Assembly: GCA_963783245.1 (NCBI GenBank)
Contig: CAWAMS010000002.1
Span: forward strand, 1,488,001 to 1,552,000
Origin: Bog-473 sp963783245
GTDB lineage: Bacteria; Actinomycetota; Acidimicrobiia; Acidimicrobiales; RAAP-2
DNA length: 64,000 nucleotides
Direction: 5' to 3'
Positions 1 to 12,120 of this stretch are shown here, in pieces. The notes under the pieces are model-generated. The model ran no database searches. It saw nothing but the letters and a program-made list of their open reading frames with translations, and was not told the DNA's origin. Position numbers and translations under genes: made by a program. Every line of letters begins with the position of its first letter. Within the stretch, counting starts at the first letter, position 1.

Positions 1-10
1 GCCCCAGTCC

Positions 11-562
11 GTGTACTACTTCGCCGTGTCGTTCGTGACGCTCGTCACATCCATCGCGGGATCCATCGTGGTGGTCTTCTCTCTGGTGGCCCTCATCGGA
101 CATGGGTCTTCGAAGGTCGGCGATGCAACGGCGCGCGCCTGTGTGCTCGGTGGTCTGATCATGATCGCCAGCTTCGTCCTCCTGCGCACCCATCTGCGCC
201 GGGGAGTCTCGCTCATCGGGTCCGAGACGACGAGTCCCACTCGTCGAGTGGCGCAGAGCTACGTCTCCGCCGTTGCCTTCCTCTCCATGCTGATCCTGCT
301 CGTGGCCATGATCTTCGTGGCCTACCTGGTCTTCGTCCTCGCCGGCCCCGGGGTGTTCGGGTCGCTCGGCGGGCGCACTTCAGCCTGGCGTGCGCTCCTC
401 GACGCCCTCTACGTCGGTGGCGTGGCGGCGCTCGTCCTCCAGACCCACCGCAACCTCGTTTCGCCCGGCCTCAGGTTCTTCCGACCCGTCGCACTGCCGC
501 CGAGGTGTGAGGACGCCGCTCCCGCCGAGGTCAGGCGCCACGGCGCCACGCGCGGGAACTAG
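11..562 (+). CDS. Predicted multi-pass membrane protein, 5' end uncertain
   Basis: A 183-residue protein with about four hydrophobic segments (roughly residues 2-26, 40-58, 86-113 and 127-143), joined by short Arg-rich loops, with a basic hydrophilic tail. It is predicted to sit in the cytoplasmic membrane. No catalytic motif is visible. The layout resembles small actinobacterial DUF5671-like membrane proteins, but I cannot confirm the family. The GTG at 11 is only the first in-frame start in the window, so the true gene may begin upstream of the window. Its stop meets the likely end of the convergent Clp-N protein gene. Confidence 0.5.
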   Translation: MYYFAVSFVTLVTSIAGSIVVVFSLVALIGHGSSKVGDATARACVLGGLIMIASFVLLRTHLRRGVSLIGSETTSPTRRVAQSYVSAVAFLSMLILLVAMIFVAYLVFVLAGPGVFGSLGGRTSAWRALLDALYVGGVAALVLQTHRNLVSPGLRFFRPVALPPRCEDAAPAEVRRHGATRGN

Positions 563-1251
563 GGGCCGGCGGGTGAACATGTGGAGTGACACGCCGCATC
601 TGCGGCAGTACACGACGTAGGTCGGCAAGGGATCCTTCTCGCCCTCTTCGGCATCGGGTGGCACCAGAATGGTGCGAAAGCGCGTGCCATCGGTCAGGTC
701 GGCCCGGCACTGGGGGCACCGGGGTTCCGTGCTCGTCCGCCCGACATTGGCGAACTGGGTCCGCACGAAGCCCGTCGAGACGTCGTCGGGTTGCTCCCCG
801 GGCGCTTGTCCCGACATGAGGGCCGTGACGCGTCGGCGCGCCAACCCGAGGTCGACCCCGAGCCGTACGAGCACCTGCGCCGCCACGCCCTCGCCCTCGC
901 GGAGGATCCCGAGGAGGATGTGCTCGGTGCCGATGTAGTTGTGGCCGAGATGCAGCGCCTCACGGAGCGACAGCTCGAGGACCTTCTTGGACCGGGGGGT
1001 GAACGGGGGTGAGCCACCCGGCGCGGGCGCGGACGCCTCGTCGACACACCCAGCATTTCGGCGACTTCGCTCCGCACCGCGTCGAGCGTGATGCCGAAGG
1101 ACGCCAGGGCGGTGGCGGCAAGCCGTCCGCTTCGAGGATCAGCCCGAGGAGAATGTGCTCGGTGCCGATGTGGCCGTGGCCGAAGGAGGCGGGCCTCCTC
1201 TTGCGCCAGAACCAGAACCGACCGGGCCCGATCGGTGAAGCGCTCGAACAC
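560..1251 (-). CDS. Clp N-terminal domain protein with C-terminal zinc ribbon (frameshifted)
   Basis: The start at 1251 (GTG) encodes MFERFTDRARSVLVLAQEEA, the classic opening of the ClpC N-terminal repeat domain that binds adaptors or substrates. Two Clp-N repeats can be followed only by changing frame: one reads HIGTEHILLGLI on the minus strand near 1130-1180, the second continues through VRLGVDLGLARR near 860. The C-terminus has two CxxC pairs (RCPQC and YCRRC), a probable zinc ribbon. There is no AAA+ ATPase module, so this is a stand-alone Clp-N protein, not ClpC. At least two shifts (about 1030 and 1185) and probably one near the end are needed; the end at about 560 is inferred. The conserved residues on both sides suggest sequence error rather than decay. 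Confidence 0.7.
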
Positions 1252-1912
1252 TCTCGTGACGATACCTGCGCACGCTCGTTGCGCTCCGGTGCCGTTGGGT
1301 CAGCGCCGTTGCGGCCTGTCGCCGGGCGGTCCGGGCATGGATGGGCGGGGACGGCTGTTGCACCATGAGATGGAACAGTCCCGCAAGATCCTGATGATCT
1401 CGGGCAGCCTGCGGCGCCGTTCGACGAACACGGCGTTGCTCCTCACCGCGCAGGCCTCGCCCCGCCGGCGTCGCCGCCGTCCTCTATGAGGGGACGGCCG
1501 GACTCCCCCACTTCAATCCGGACGAGGACCGGCCGCCGCTGCCGGTGCCCGTCGCCGATCTACGGGCCCGGATCCGGAGCGCCGACGCGATCCTGTTCTC
1601 GACACCCGAGTACGCCGGCGCGCTCCCGGGGTCGTTCAAGAACGTGCTCGACTGGGCCGTGGGTGACGACCAGCCAGGCTCCATGAACGGCAAGCCGGTG
1701 GCGTACATCAACGTGTCTCCCCGTGGTGCCGCGCTGGCGCACGCGTCGCTGCGGAGCGTCCTGGGCTACCTCGGGGCGCTCGATCGTGGAAGCGGCGTGC
1801 GTGGACATTCCACTGACCGGGGACAGCCTGGGCGAGGACGGCCTCATCGTCTCGGACGAGATCCGCCCTGGCACGTCGTCACGGCCGCGAGTGGTCGGCG
1901 CTCGGCGGAGCG

Positions 1913-3500
<1,588 letters not shown>

Positions 3501-3527
3501 CGAACGACCTTACCCATCGCATACCCA

Positions 3528-6500
3528 TTACCCACGTGCAGCTGCCTCCATGACGGCCTCGTCCACCGAGCGGCCCTCGGCCTCGGCCAAACGGGTGGCC
3601 TCGAGGATGCGCCGGTAGTCCCGTGGCATGACCTTGACGAACTCGCGTTGCTCGATGTCCCAGTGCTCGAGGAGCCGGGTCGCCACGGCGGAATCGGTCT
3701 CGACGCCGTGGCGCTCGACGAGGCTGCGGACGAGGAAGCTGTCCTCGCCGTTGAGAGGCTCGACGTCGACCATGTCGGGGTTGACCCGCTGACCGAAGGT
3801 GCGCTCGGGGTCGTAGACGTAGGCGATGCCGCCCGACATGCCGGCGGCGAAGTTGCGGCCGGTCCGGCCCAGCACGACGACGCGGCCCCCGGTCATGTAC
3901 TCGCACCCGTGGTCGCCCACGCCCTCGACGACGGCCACGGCGCCCGAGTTGCGCACGCAGAAGCGCTCGCCGACCTGGCCCCGGATGAACGCCTCGCCGG
4001 CCGTGGCGCCGTAGAGGATGACGTTGCCGGCGATGATCTGGTCCTCGGCGGCGAACACCGACTCGACCTGGGGCCGCACGACGAGCCGCCCGCCCGAGAG
4101 GCCCTTGCCGAAGTAGTCGTTGGCGTCGCCGTAGAGGCGCATGGTCATGCCTCTCGGGACGAAGGCGCCGAAGCTCTGCCCGGCCGAACCGGTGAAGGTG
4201 AGCGAGATCGTGTCGTCGGGCAGCCCGGCCGCGCCGTAGCGCCGGCTGATCTCCGAGCCCAGCAGGGTCCCGACGGTGCGGTCGACGTTGGAGATGGGCA
4301 GGGCGACCGAGACGGGCGTGGCATCCTCCAACGAGGCGGCACACGCCGCCATGAACTGATGATCCAACGCCTTCTCGAGGCCGTGGTCCTGCAGGCGGGT
4401 CTGGTGACGTGGCATGTCGTCGGGGACGTCCGGCTGGGCCAGGACGGCGCTCAGGTCGAGCCCGACCGCCTTCCAGTGGGCGACCGCCGCTTCGCTGTCG
4501 AGCAGATCCACCCGCCCGACGGCCTCTTCGAGGGTGCGCAGGCCGAGCGCGGCCAGCAGCTCGCGCACCTCCTCGGCGATGTACTCGAAGAACGTCTGGA
4601 CGAACTCCGGCTTGCCGGAGAACTTGGCCCGTAGGGCGGGGTTCTGGGTGGCGATGCCGACGGGACACGTATCGAGGTGGCAGACCCGCATCATGATGCA
4701 GCCCGAGACCACCAGGGGCGCCGTGGCGAAGCCGAATTCCTCGGCCCCGAGCAGCGCACCGATGATCACATCGCGGCCGGTCTTGAGCTGCCCGTCCACC
4801 TGGACCACGATGCGGTCGCGCAGCCCGTTGGCCAGCAGCGTCTGCTGGGTCTCGGCCAGGCCGATCTCCCAGGGGATGCCGGCGTGCTTGAGCGAGGTGA
4901 GCGGTGCCGCACCCGGTGCCGCCGTCGTGGCCCGAAATCAGGACCACGTCGGAGTGGGCCTTGGCCACCCCGGCTGCGACCGTGCCCACGCCGACCTCGG
5001 CCACCAATTTCACGTGCACCCGGGCCGCCGGGTTGGACGACTTGAGGTCGTGGATGAGCTGGGCGATGTCCTCGATCGAATAGATGTCGTGATGCGGCGG
5101 GGGCGAGATCAGCTCCACTCCCGGCGTCGAGTACCTCGTCCGGGCGATCCACGGGTAGATCTTCTTCCCCGCCAGCTGCCCGCCCTCCCCGGGCTTGGCG
5201 CCCTGGGAGATCTTGATCTGCAGGTCGTCGGCGTTGACCAGATACTCGCCCGTCACGCCGAAGCGGCCGGACGCCACCTGCTTGATCGCACTGCGCCGGA
5301 GGTCGCCGTTGGCGTCGGGCGTGAAGCGGTCGGCATCCTCGCCGCCCTCGCCGGTGTTCGAGCTCCCGCCGATGCGGTTCATGGCGATGGCCAGGTTCTC
5401 GTGCGCCTCGGCCGAGATCGACCCGTAGGACATGGCCCCGGTGGAGAAGCGGGTCATGATCGACTCGATCGGCTCGACCTCCTCGATGCGGGATGGGGCC
5501 GGTCCCCGCCGCGGTCGCACGCCCCGGCCACCGAGGCCGCCGTCGACGGACCATCAATCTCTACTTGAGCTTCAGGGTCGAAACCATCGAGTTCAGATCG
5601 AGGGTTTCCCGCAGCGGATGTCGCTGCGGGCGCTCGCGCCGTCGGCGTTCCCCGCCGCGGCTGCGTCGCCGGTGCGCAGCCGCAGCAGCCCCCGCAGCGT
5701 CGCCAGCTTCTCGGCCTGGTCGTCCACCGCAGCCGTGTACTCCTTGAAGATCCCGTACTGCTTCGAGCGCGTGGCGTGCTGGAGCTTGAACACGGTCTTC
5801 GGGTTGAAGAGGTGGTATTCCCCCTCACGCCGCCATTGGTACTCCCCGCCCACCTCGAGTTCCCGGTGCGCCCGTTCGGTCGGACGCTCCTCGTAGGCCA
5901 TGCGGTGCCGGGTGGCCACCTCGGCGGCGAGCACGGAGAGCCCGATGCCCCCGATGCGGCTGGCGGTGCCGGTGAAGTACTCGTCGATCAGGGCCCGGTC
6001 GAGCCCGATGGCTTCGAAGACCTGGGCGCCGGTGTAGGAGGCCACGGTCGAGATGCCCATTTTGGACATGACCTTGAGCACGCCCTTGCAGGCCGCCTTC
6101 ATGTAGTTGCGCCGGGCCTGGCGGGGGGACACGCCCTCGAGGAGGCCCTCGGCGATCATGTCGTCGATGGTGTCGAGCGCCAGGTAGGGGTTGACGGCGG
6201 CGGCGCCGTAGCCGATGAGCAGCGCCATGTGATGGACCTCGCGGGCGTCGCCCGTCTCGATGACGAGGCCCACACTGGGTGCGGGTCTTCTCCCGCACCA
6301 GGTGGTGGTGCACGGCCGAGGTCAGCAACAACGAGGGGATCGGCGCCCACTCCTCGGTGGCGTTGCGGTCGGAGAGGACGATGATGTTGGCCCCGTCGGC
6401 GATCGCCTCGGACACCCGGCGGCGCACGTCGGTCAGCGCCCGTGCCAACGACTCGCCCCCGGCTGCGGTGGCCGCGCCGGCGGCGCCGGCCTGCCGTACC

Positions 6501-8266
6501 TCGAACAGGCCGTCGACGGTGAAGGCCTTGAAGCCGGGCGTCTCGCTGTGCTCGTTGACGTACATCAGCTTGGCCAGGTCGTCGCGGTCGATGACCGGGA
6601 GCGGCAGCAGGATCTGGCGGCACGAGCCCGGGCCCGGCTCGAGCAGGTTGCCCTCGGGCCCGACGGTGGCCGAGAGCGAGGTCACCAGCTCTTCGCGAAT
6701 GGCGTCGAGGGGCGGGTTGGTCACCTGGGCGAACAGTTGGGTGAAGTAGTCGTAGAGCAGGCGGGAGCGGTCCGAGAGCACGGCGATGGAGGCGTCCGAG
6801 CCCATGGAGCCCAGCGGCTCGCCACCCGTGCGGGCCATCGGGGCCAGGATCACCCGCAGCTCCTCGGCCGTGTAGCCGAACATGCGCTGCTGGCTGACGA
6901 CCCGGCCGTGCTGGGGGGTGAGCATGGAGCGGGGCGGCAGCTCATCGAGGCGGACCTGGTCGTCGGCCAGCCACTCGTCGTAGGGGTGCTCGGCGGCCAG
7001 TGCCGTCTTGATCTCGTCGTCGTCGACCAGGCGGCCCTCGGCCGTGTCGACCAGGAACATGCGGCCGGGCTGCAGCCGGCCCTTGCGCACGACGTGCTCG
7101 GGTGCGATGTCGAGCACGCCCACCTCGCTGGCGAGGACCACGAGGTCGTCGTCGGTCACCCAGTACCGGGCGGGGCGCAGCCCGTTGCGGTCCAGGACGG
7201 CGCCCACCACGGTGCCGTCGGTGAAGGTGACCGCGGCCGGGCCGTCCCAGGGCTCCATGAGGGAGGCGTGATAGCGGTAGAACGCCCGCCGGGCATGGTC
7301 CATCGTGGTGTGGTTCTCCCACGCCTCGGGGATCATCATGAGCACGGCATGGGGCAGCGAGCGCCCGGCGAGGTGCAGGAGCTCGAGCACCTCGTCGAAG
7401 CTGGCCGAGTCGCTGGCCCCCGGGGTGCACACCGGGTAGATGCGGTCCAGGTCCCCCTCAATGAGGGAGCTCGAGAGCAGAGCCTCGCGGGCCCGCATCC
7501 AGTTGCGGTTGCCGGCCAGGGTGTTGATCTCCCCGTTGTGGGCCATGTAGCGGTACGGGTGGGCCAGGGGCCAGCTCGGGAAGGTGTTGGTCGAGAAGCG
7601 GGAGTGCACGAGGGCCAGGCCCGACTCGAAGAGGGGGTCCTCCAGGTCGGCGAAGAAGAAGCGGAGCTGCTCGGAGGTCAGCATCCCCTTGTAGACCAGC
7701 GTGCGCGCCGACAGCGACGGGAAGTACAGCCCTTCCACGGTGTGCTCGGCCCGCTTGCGCAGCACGAAGGCCTGGCGTTCGAGCGCCATCTGGTCGTGCG
7801 CCGAGACCGGCTCGCCGGCCCGTTCGACGAACAGTTGCTCCATGATCGGCATGACGCTGAGGGCGGTCTCCCCCAGTCCCTCGGTGACGACCGGCACCGG
7901 GCGCCAGCCCAGCACGGCCAGCCCTTCCTCGGTCGCGAGGGCTTCGACGACCTTCTTGGCCTTGGCCGCATCGTCGGGCTCGCCCGGGAGGAAGGCCAGG
8001 CCCACGGCGTACCTGCCGGCAGCAGGAAGGGTGAACCCGGAGGCCTCTGCGGCCCCGACCAGGAACCGGTGCGGGACCTGGACCAGAATGCCGGCGCCGT
8101 CACCCGTCGAGACCTCGGCTCCCGAGGCACCACGGTGGGCCAGGCGCTCGAGCACGGTGAGGCCCTTGTCCACGATGCTGTGGTCCGGGCGCCCGTGGAG
8201 ATCGGCCACCATGCCGACGCCACAGGCGTCGTGTTCGTACGAAGCGTCGTAGAGGCCGGAGGCCAT
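3528..8266 (-). CDS. gltB: Glutamate synthase (NADPH) large subunit GltB (frameshifted)
   Basis: Large subunit of glutamate synthase, converting glutamine plus 2-oxoglutarate to two glutamates. The N-terminal class II glutamine amidotransferase domain begins near residue 13 with ACGVGMVADLHG, where the Cys is the likely catalytic nucleophile. The central and FMN domains include RFSTGAMSYGSISAEAHENL and LISGHDGGTG, and the 3Fe-4S cysteines are in CIMMRVCHLDTCPVGIATQ. The C-terminal GXGXG beta-helix domain follows. Total length is about 1,570 codons, close to normal. Frame changes occur near 6270, 5540-5600 and 4905. The ATG at 8266 is preceded by GAAAGGA as ribosome-binding site. The gltB-gltD order is usual. 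Confidence 0.92.
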
Positions 8267-8383
8267 CGGTTCCTTTCGGACTGGGACGTGAACGGAACGG
8301 CGACCGGGACGGCGCTGGCCCAGAAGCGGAAGCTACAGAATACACGACCGCACCGGGAGGCCCGCCAAGCCCGGGCGCGGGGC

Positions 8384-9181
8384 TCAGAGGACTCGGCGGA
8401 GAAATGCGGCCGTGAGGGCGGTCCATTCGGCCAGCTCGGATGCCGTCGACGCCACGTGGAGCTCGGTGTCAGGGATGTGCGCGGCCAACTCCTCGGCGGT
8501 CGAGACCGGATGGACCGGATCGCCGGTCCAGGCCAAAATGAGCGCAGGCACCCGGATCTGCGCCAGCTCGGCCCGGTCGGGCAGGTTGGCTTCCGTGGCG
8601 CCCCGCATGACCAGGGCCAGTCGACCCGGCTCCCAGGCCCGGACGGCGTCTGCCTGCTGCTCGCGGCGTTGCGTGTCCCCCTTGAAAGGATCGGGGGGTT
8701 CGAGGGCGGCCCGGGAGTCGATCAGCGCTTCGACGCCCTGCTCTTCGATCAGTGTGGCGGCGAGCTCCCACATCGCCGCCTGCGCGGCCCTCGTCTCCCA
8801 TCCGGTCGGCGGGAGGGCGAGGACCAGCGCCCGTACTCGTTGCGGGCTGAGGACGGCGGCGTGGAGCGCGGTGCCACAGCCCATGGAGGCCCCGGCCGAC
8901 ACGTAGCTGCCGATCCCCAACGCATCGGCCAGCGCCAGCTGATCGCGGGCCAGCTCCGACCAGCTGTAGCCCTTCGTATCCGGGGTCGACGCGGATTCGC
9001 CGTGCCCCCGGGCGTCGTAGCGGACGACGGAAACGGGGATCTGGTCCCAGTCGAGGAGTCCGAGTACCGCGTCGCTGGCCCGGCTCATCGTGAGGCCGTG
9101 GCCCCAGATGAGGTCGGGACCCTCCCCCGACACCTCGTACACGAGCAGGGCGTCGCGGACGTGGACTTCGTGGTGCGTCAC
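8384..9181 (-). CDS. Alpha/beta hydrolase
   Basis: A 265-residue alpha/beta-hydrolase fold protein. After a beta-hairpin start (VHVRDALLVYEVSGEGPDLI) comes the oxyanion segment WGHGL, the YDARGHGES strand and the nucleophile elbow GASMGCG. The acid is probably the Asp in WTGDPVHP. A canonical C-terminal catalytic His is not obvious. The substrate cannot be predicted. I chose the GTG at 9181 because the family homology begins there; the open frame runs upstream only as a shadow of the next gene. It lies 25 bp after the LLM oxidoreductase in the same direction, probably in one operon with it and the acyl-CoA synthetase. Confidence 0.8.
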   Translation of the reverse strand: MTHHEVHVRDALLVYEVSGEGPDLIWGHGLTMSRASDAVLGLLDWDQIPVSVVRYDARGHGESASTPDTKGYSWSELARDQLALADALGIGSYVSAGASMGCGTALHAAVLSPQRVRALVLALPPTGWETRAAQAAMWELAATLIEEQGVEALIDSRAALEPPDPFKGDTQRREQQADAVRAWEPGRLALVMRGATEANLPDRAELAQIRVPALILAWTGDPVHPVSTAEELAAHIPDTELHVASTASELAEWTALTAAFLRRVL

Positions 9182-9206
9182 GGCGGGAAGGAGCGCGGAG
9201 CGATCG

Positions 9207-10353
9207 CTAGCCGGCGGCCCGTGCCAGGGAGGCCGGATTGATGGGCGTCGGCATGGCGTGGACGGCGGGGAGCACCTTCTCTGCGAAGAGGCGGAGGCTC
9301 TTCTCCGCCTTCTCCTTCGGCATTCCGCCGTAGAAGACGTGGATGACGAGCGTCTCGAGGCTGATGGCCCACTGGACGGATTGCAGCCTGTCGATGATCT
9401 CGTCCGGTGTGCCGATGGGCTGCGTGCTGCGTTGGCTCGCCACCAGGTTGCCCGCCAGGCCGGCGTCGGAGGCTTGGGTCTTGAGGTAGTCCTCGTAGCC
9501 CTTGATCCCCCCGAAGCCCGGGTTGTTCCACTCGAAGTAGTGGTGTTGCGCCGCAAGCTGCTGCGCCCGGAAGTAGTCCCAGCCTTCCTCGGCCTCGGCC
9601 GAGGTCTCGGCGCAGTACATCCACAAGAGCGTGGTGGGTTGGTCGGGGGGCAGGCCGAGCTCGGCGCGGATGGTGTTGAAGCGCCGCACCTTGTCCGTCA
9701 TGGCCTCGAGGTCGTCGTTGGCGACGAACATCTGGCCGAGTCCGTTCTCGGCCGCCAGCCGGGCCGACGTCTCGGTGGTGAACGCCGCCTTGATGTCGGT
9801 GGTCAGCTCGCCCTTGTGCCGCGCCTGGGGGCGGATGGTTGTCGGTGGGATGCTGAACACCTTCCCGTCGAAGGTGAACCGCTCCGATCCGTCGGAGGCG
9901 CGGACCGCATTCACCACGTCGTAGAAGTAGGCGTGGGACTCCTCGATCGGAATGCCCAACGAGGCGTACTCGTGGGGCGCGATGCCACGTCCGATGCCGA
10001 GATGCAGCCGGCGCCCCCGGAGCAGGATGTCGAGCATGTTGATCTCCGAAGCCAGGCGCACCGGGTTCCACCACGGCGCCACGATCACGGCCGTCCCCAC
10101 GTCGACGCGGCTGGTCCGCCCGGCCCAGTAGGCCAGCCACTGCAACGGGTTGGGCTGCATGGAATAAGCGGATCCGTAGTGCTCGGTGGCCCAGATGGAG
10201 TCGAAACCCAGAGGCTCCACCAACTCGCCCATGGACAACGTCTGTTCCATGTTGAGATAGTCGGCGACATCGGGTGGGCGTGTCGTAGTCACCGGCCATC
10301 AGTCGCGGCCAGTCGCCCTGGTTGTATCCGGTCACCATCACTCCACAGTGCAT
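9207..10353 (-). CDS. LLM-class flavin-dependent oxidoreductase (one frameshift)
   Basis: A luciferase-like (LLM) TIM-barrel flavin oxidoreductase of about 380 residues. The start at 10353 reads MHCGVMVTGYNQGDWPRLMA; after a shift near 10280 the protein continues as PDVADYLNMEQTLSMGELVE and GFDSIWATEHYG. GRRLHLGIGRGIAPHEYASL is the usual cofactor-binding region and GTPDEIIDRLQ the usual C-terminal one. The cofactor, FMN or F420, cannot be decided from sequence. Without the shift the ORF would start at 10292 and lose the first beta strand, so the upstream ATG is preferred. It lies between an acyl-CoA ligase and a hydrolase, suggesting a catabolic operon for an activated acid. Confidence 0.82.
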
Positions 10354-10424
10354 GCCACTCCTCGGGGAAACAGCCAGTCATACACGCCCGAGGATCCAAC
10401 CGCCACCGCAGCGCGCCGTGCACC

Positions 10425-12053
10425 TCACAGGCGCGGCCCGATCACCGAGGGCTGGTCGGCCAGCCAGCGTCGGAGCTCCTGTTTCACCGGCTTGCCGAGA
10501 GCGTTCCTCGGCAGCTCGTCGATGACGACGACGTGGCGTGGCGTCTTGAATCCGGCCAGGCGCGCCCGCACGCGGCCGATGAGCACGTCGGGGGTGAGGG
10601 TGGTCCCGGCCCGCAGGACGATGACCGCGCAGACGTTCTCCCCCCAGTGGGGGTCGAGGACGGCGACCACCGCCACCTCGCGCACCTCGGGACACGAACG
10701 CAGGATCTCCTCTTCGACTTCGCGCGACGAGACATTTTCCGCGCCGGTGACGATGACGTCCTTCTTGCGGTCGACGACGGAAAGCACGCCATCGGCATCG
10801 AACACGCCGATATCCCCGGTGTGGAACCACCCTTCGGTGAAGGCGGCCCGGGTCGTCTCTGGATCTCGCCAGTAGCCCGCCATCACCTGTTCGCCCCGGA
10901 TGACGATCTCGCCCGGCACACCCGGGCCGACCTCGTGCTGGGCGTCGTCGAGCACCCGGACCTCCACGTTGGGTGCCGGCCGGCCGGCCGACGTGAGGAG
11001 ATGATCGGCGCCCGATGCCGCGCCGGTTCCGGCGCCGGATGCCGCGCCGGTTCCGGCGCCCGCCAGTGCCCGGCGATGCTCCTCGATACCGAGAAAGACG
11101 GCGTTCCCGGCCAACTCGGTCATGCCGTAGCCCTGGCTGAAGTCGATCTGCAGTTCGGTGAAGGCGCGTCGCAAGAGCGTCGGGGGCATCGGGGCGGCGC
11201 CGTACGCGATCGCCTCGAGCGAAGCCAACTGCGGGCGTGCCTCGGGGTGCGCATCGAGGTGGTCCAACAAGCTCGAGAGCATGGTGGCGGCCATGGTGGT
11301 CTTCGTGACGTGATGCCGTCCGACCAGCGAGACGAATGCTCCCGGCTCGAAACGGTCCATGAGGACGACGGGCCGGCCGACGGCGAGATTGCGCACCACG
11401 TTGTACCCCGCCACGTGGCACAGCGGGAAGGGATGCAGGTACACGTCGTCAGGTCCGATCGGACGCCCGTACGCGCTGGCGATCAGAGATGCGGCGACGT
11501 TGCGATGGGTGAGTGTCGCGCCCTTGGGCGATCCGGTCGTCCCACTGGTGTAGATCAACCAGATCGGCGTGTCGGGGGACGACGACCCCTCCACCCGCCA
11601 CTGGCCCGGGTAACCGCCCGCGGCTGCTCCCCCGTCGCGCATGGACGCCCACTCGTCCAGATCGATGTACGTGGGAGCCGCACGAGCGGTGACCAGGGCG
11701 GCAACTGACGGCGCGATACGGTCCAGCTCGGCGCGGGGGCCCACCACCACCTTGGCTCCGGCGCGCTCGACGATGGCCGCCAGTTCGGCTGCGGCCAGGC
11801 GATGGTTCAAGAAGGTGAGGATCCGGCCGGCGCGGGGCACGCCGTAATAGGCCTCGACCCAACTCGGGTGGTTCTCGCCGATGATCGCCACGCGATCCCC
11901 CGGACCACTGCAATCCCCCAGCGCGGCGGCCACGCGCGTGGTCCGGGCGGAGAATTCGCCGAAGCTGAGGGTGTGGCCGCGGAAGGTGAGCGCCGGGCGG
12001 CGGGGATCGGTGGCCGCCATGTGGTCGATCGGCTCGTGCAGGAGCATCCCCAT
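10425..12053 (-). CDS. AMP-dependent acyl-CoA synthetase / ligase
   Basis: A 542-residue ANL-superfamily ligase that activates a carboxylic acid as an acyl-adenylate and transfers it to CoA. Visible motifs are the P-loop YTSGTTGSPKG, the adenylate-binding GYGMTELAGNA, the hinge TGDIGVFDADG with VDRKKDVIVTGAENVSS, and the C-terminal catalytic Lys in LPRNALGKPVKQEL. The ATG at 12053 is chosen because the N-terminal homology (HEPIDHMAATDPRRPALTFR) begins there. A short Gly-Ala-rich repeat is inserted near residue 340. It is the first gene of a likely three-gene operon and is divergent from thiO with 67 bp between. The acid substrate is unknown. Confidence 0.88.
   Translation of the reverse strand: MGMLLHEPIDHMAATDPRRPALTFRGHTLSFGEFSARTTRVAAALGDCSGPGDRVAIIGENHPSWVEAYYGVPRAGRILTFLNHRLAAAELAAIVERAGAKVVVGPRAELDRIAPSVAALVTARAAPTYIDLDEWASMRDGGAAAGGYPGQWRVEGSSSPDTPIWLIYTSGTTGSPKGATLTHRNVAASLIASAYGRPIGPDDVYLHPFPLCHVAGYNVVRNLAVGRPVVLMDRFEPGAFVSLVGRHHVTKTTMAATMLSSLLDHLDAHPEARPQLASLEAIAYGAAPMPPTLLRRAFTELQIDFSQGYGMTELAGNAVFLGIEEHRRALAGAGTGAASGAGTGAASGADHLLTSAGRPAPNVEVRVLDDAQHEVGPGVPGEIVIRGEQVMAGYWRDPETTRAAFTEGWFHTGDIGVFDADGVLSVVDRKKDVIVTGAENVSSREVEEEILRSCPEVREVAVVAVLDPHWGENVCAVIVLRAGTTLTPDVLIGRVRARLAGFKTPRHVVVIDELPRNALGKPVKQELRRWLADQPSVIGPRL
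11014..11061. repeat. Two-copy 24-bp tandem repeat inside the acyl-CoA synthetase gene
   Basis: Two adjacent 24-bp units beginning GATGCCGCGCCGGTTCC, differing at the last base, encode the low-complexity GAGTGAAS-type linker in the acyl-CoA synthetase. It keeps frame and probably forms a flexible surface loop. Confidence 0.8.
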
Positions 12054-12096
12054 GGTCAGCAAGCTACCGGTAGGTAGGCGGCCACCCGGGTCTGAT

Positions 12097-12118
12097 CCCT
12101 CAGCTCGTAAGCTGAGGG
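12097..12118 (+). promoter_or_regulatory. Hairpin abutting the thiO start codon
   Basis: A perfect 9-bp stem (CCCTCAGCT paired with AGCTGAGGG) with a CGTA loop ends three bases before the thiO GTG. It occupies the place where a ribosome-binding site would lie. The hexamer TAAGCT inside it could alternatively be a -10 box for a leaderless transcript. The TPP riboswitch core is absent. Confidence 0.45.
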
Positions 12119-12120
12119 CC

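Noticed and set aside
560..1251. Programmed frameshifting in the Clp-N gene
   Set aside because: No slippery site or pseudoknot was visible and many other genes show similar shifts, which favours sequence error.
6260..9241. 993-residue plus-strand open frame
   Set aside because: It runs antisense to gltB and neighbouring genes, whose motifs are clear; it is a high-GC shadow.
9090..11708. 872-residue plus-strand open frame
   Set aside because: It is antisense to the LLM oxidoreductase and acyl-CoA synthetase and has no own motif.
12054..12120. TPP riboswitch before thiO
   Set aside because: The 67-bp gap is too short and the conserved CTGAGA and GATCCGG-type core is absent.
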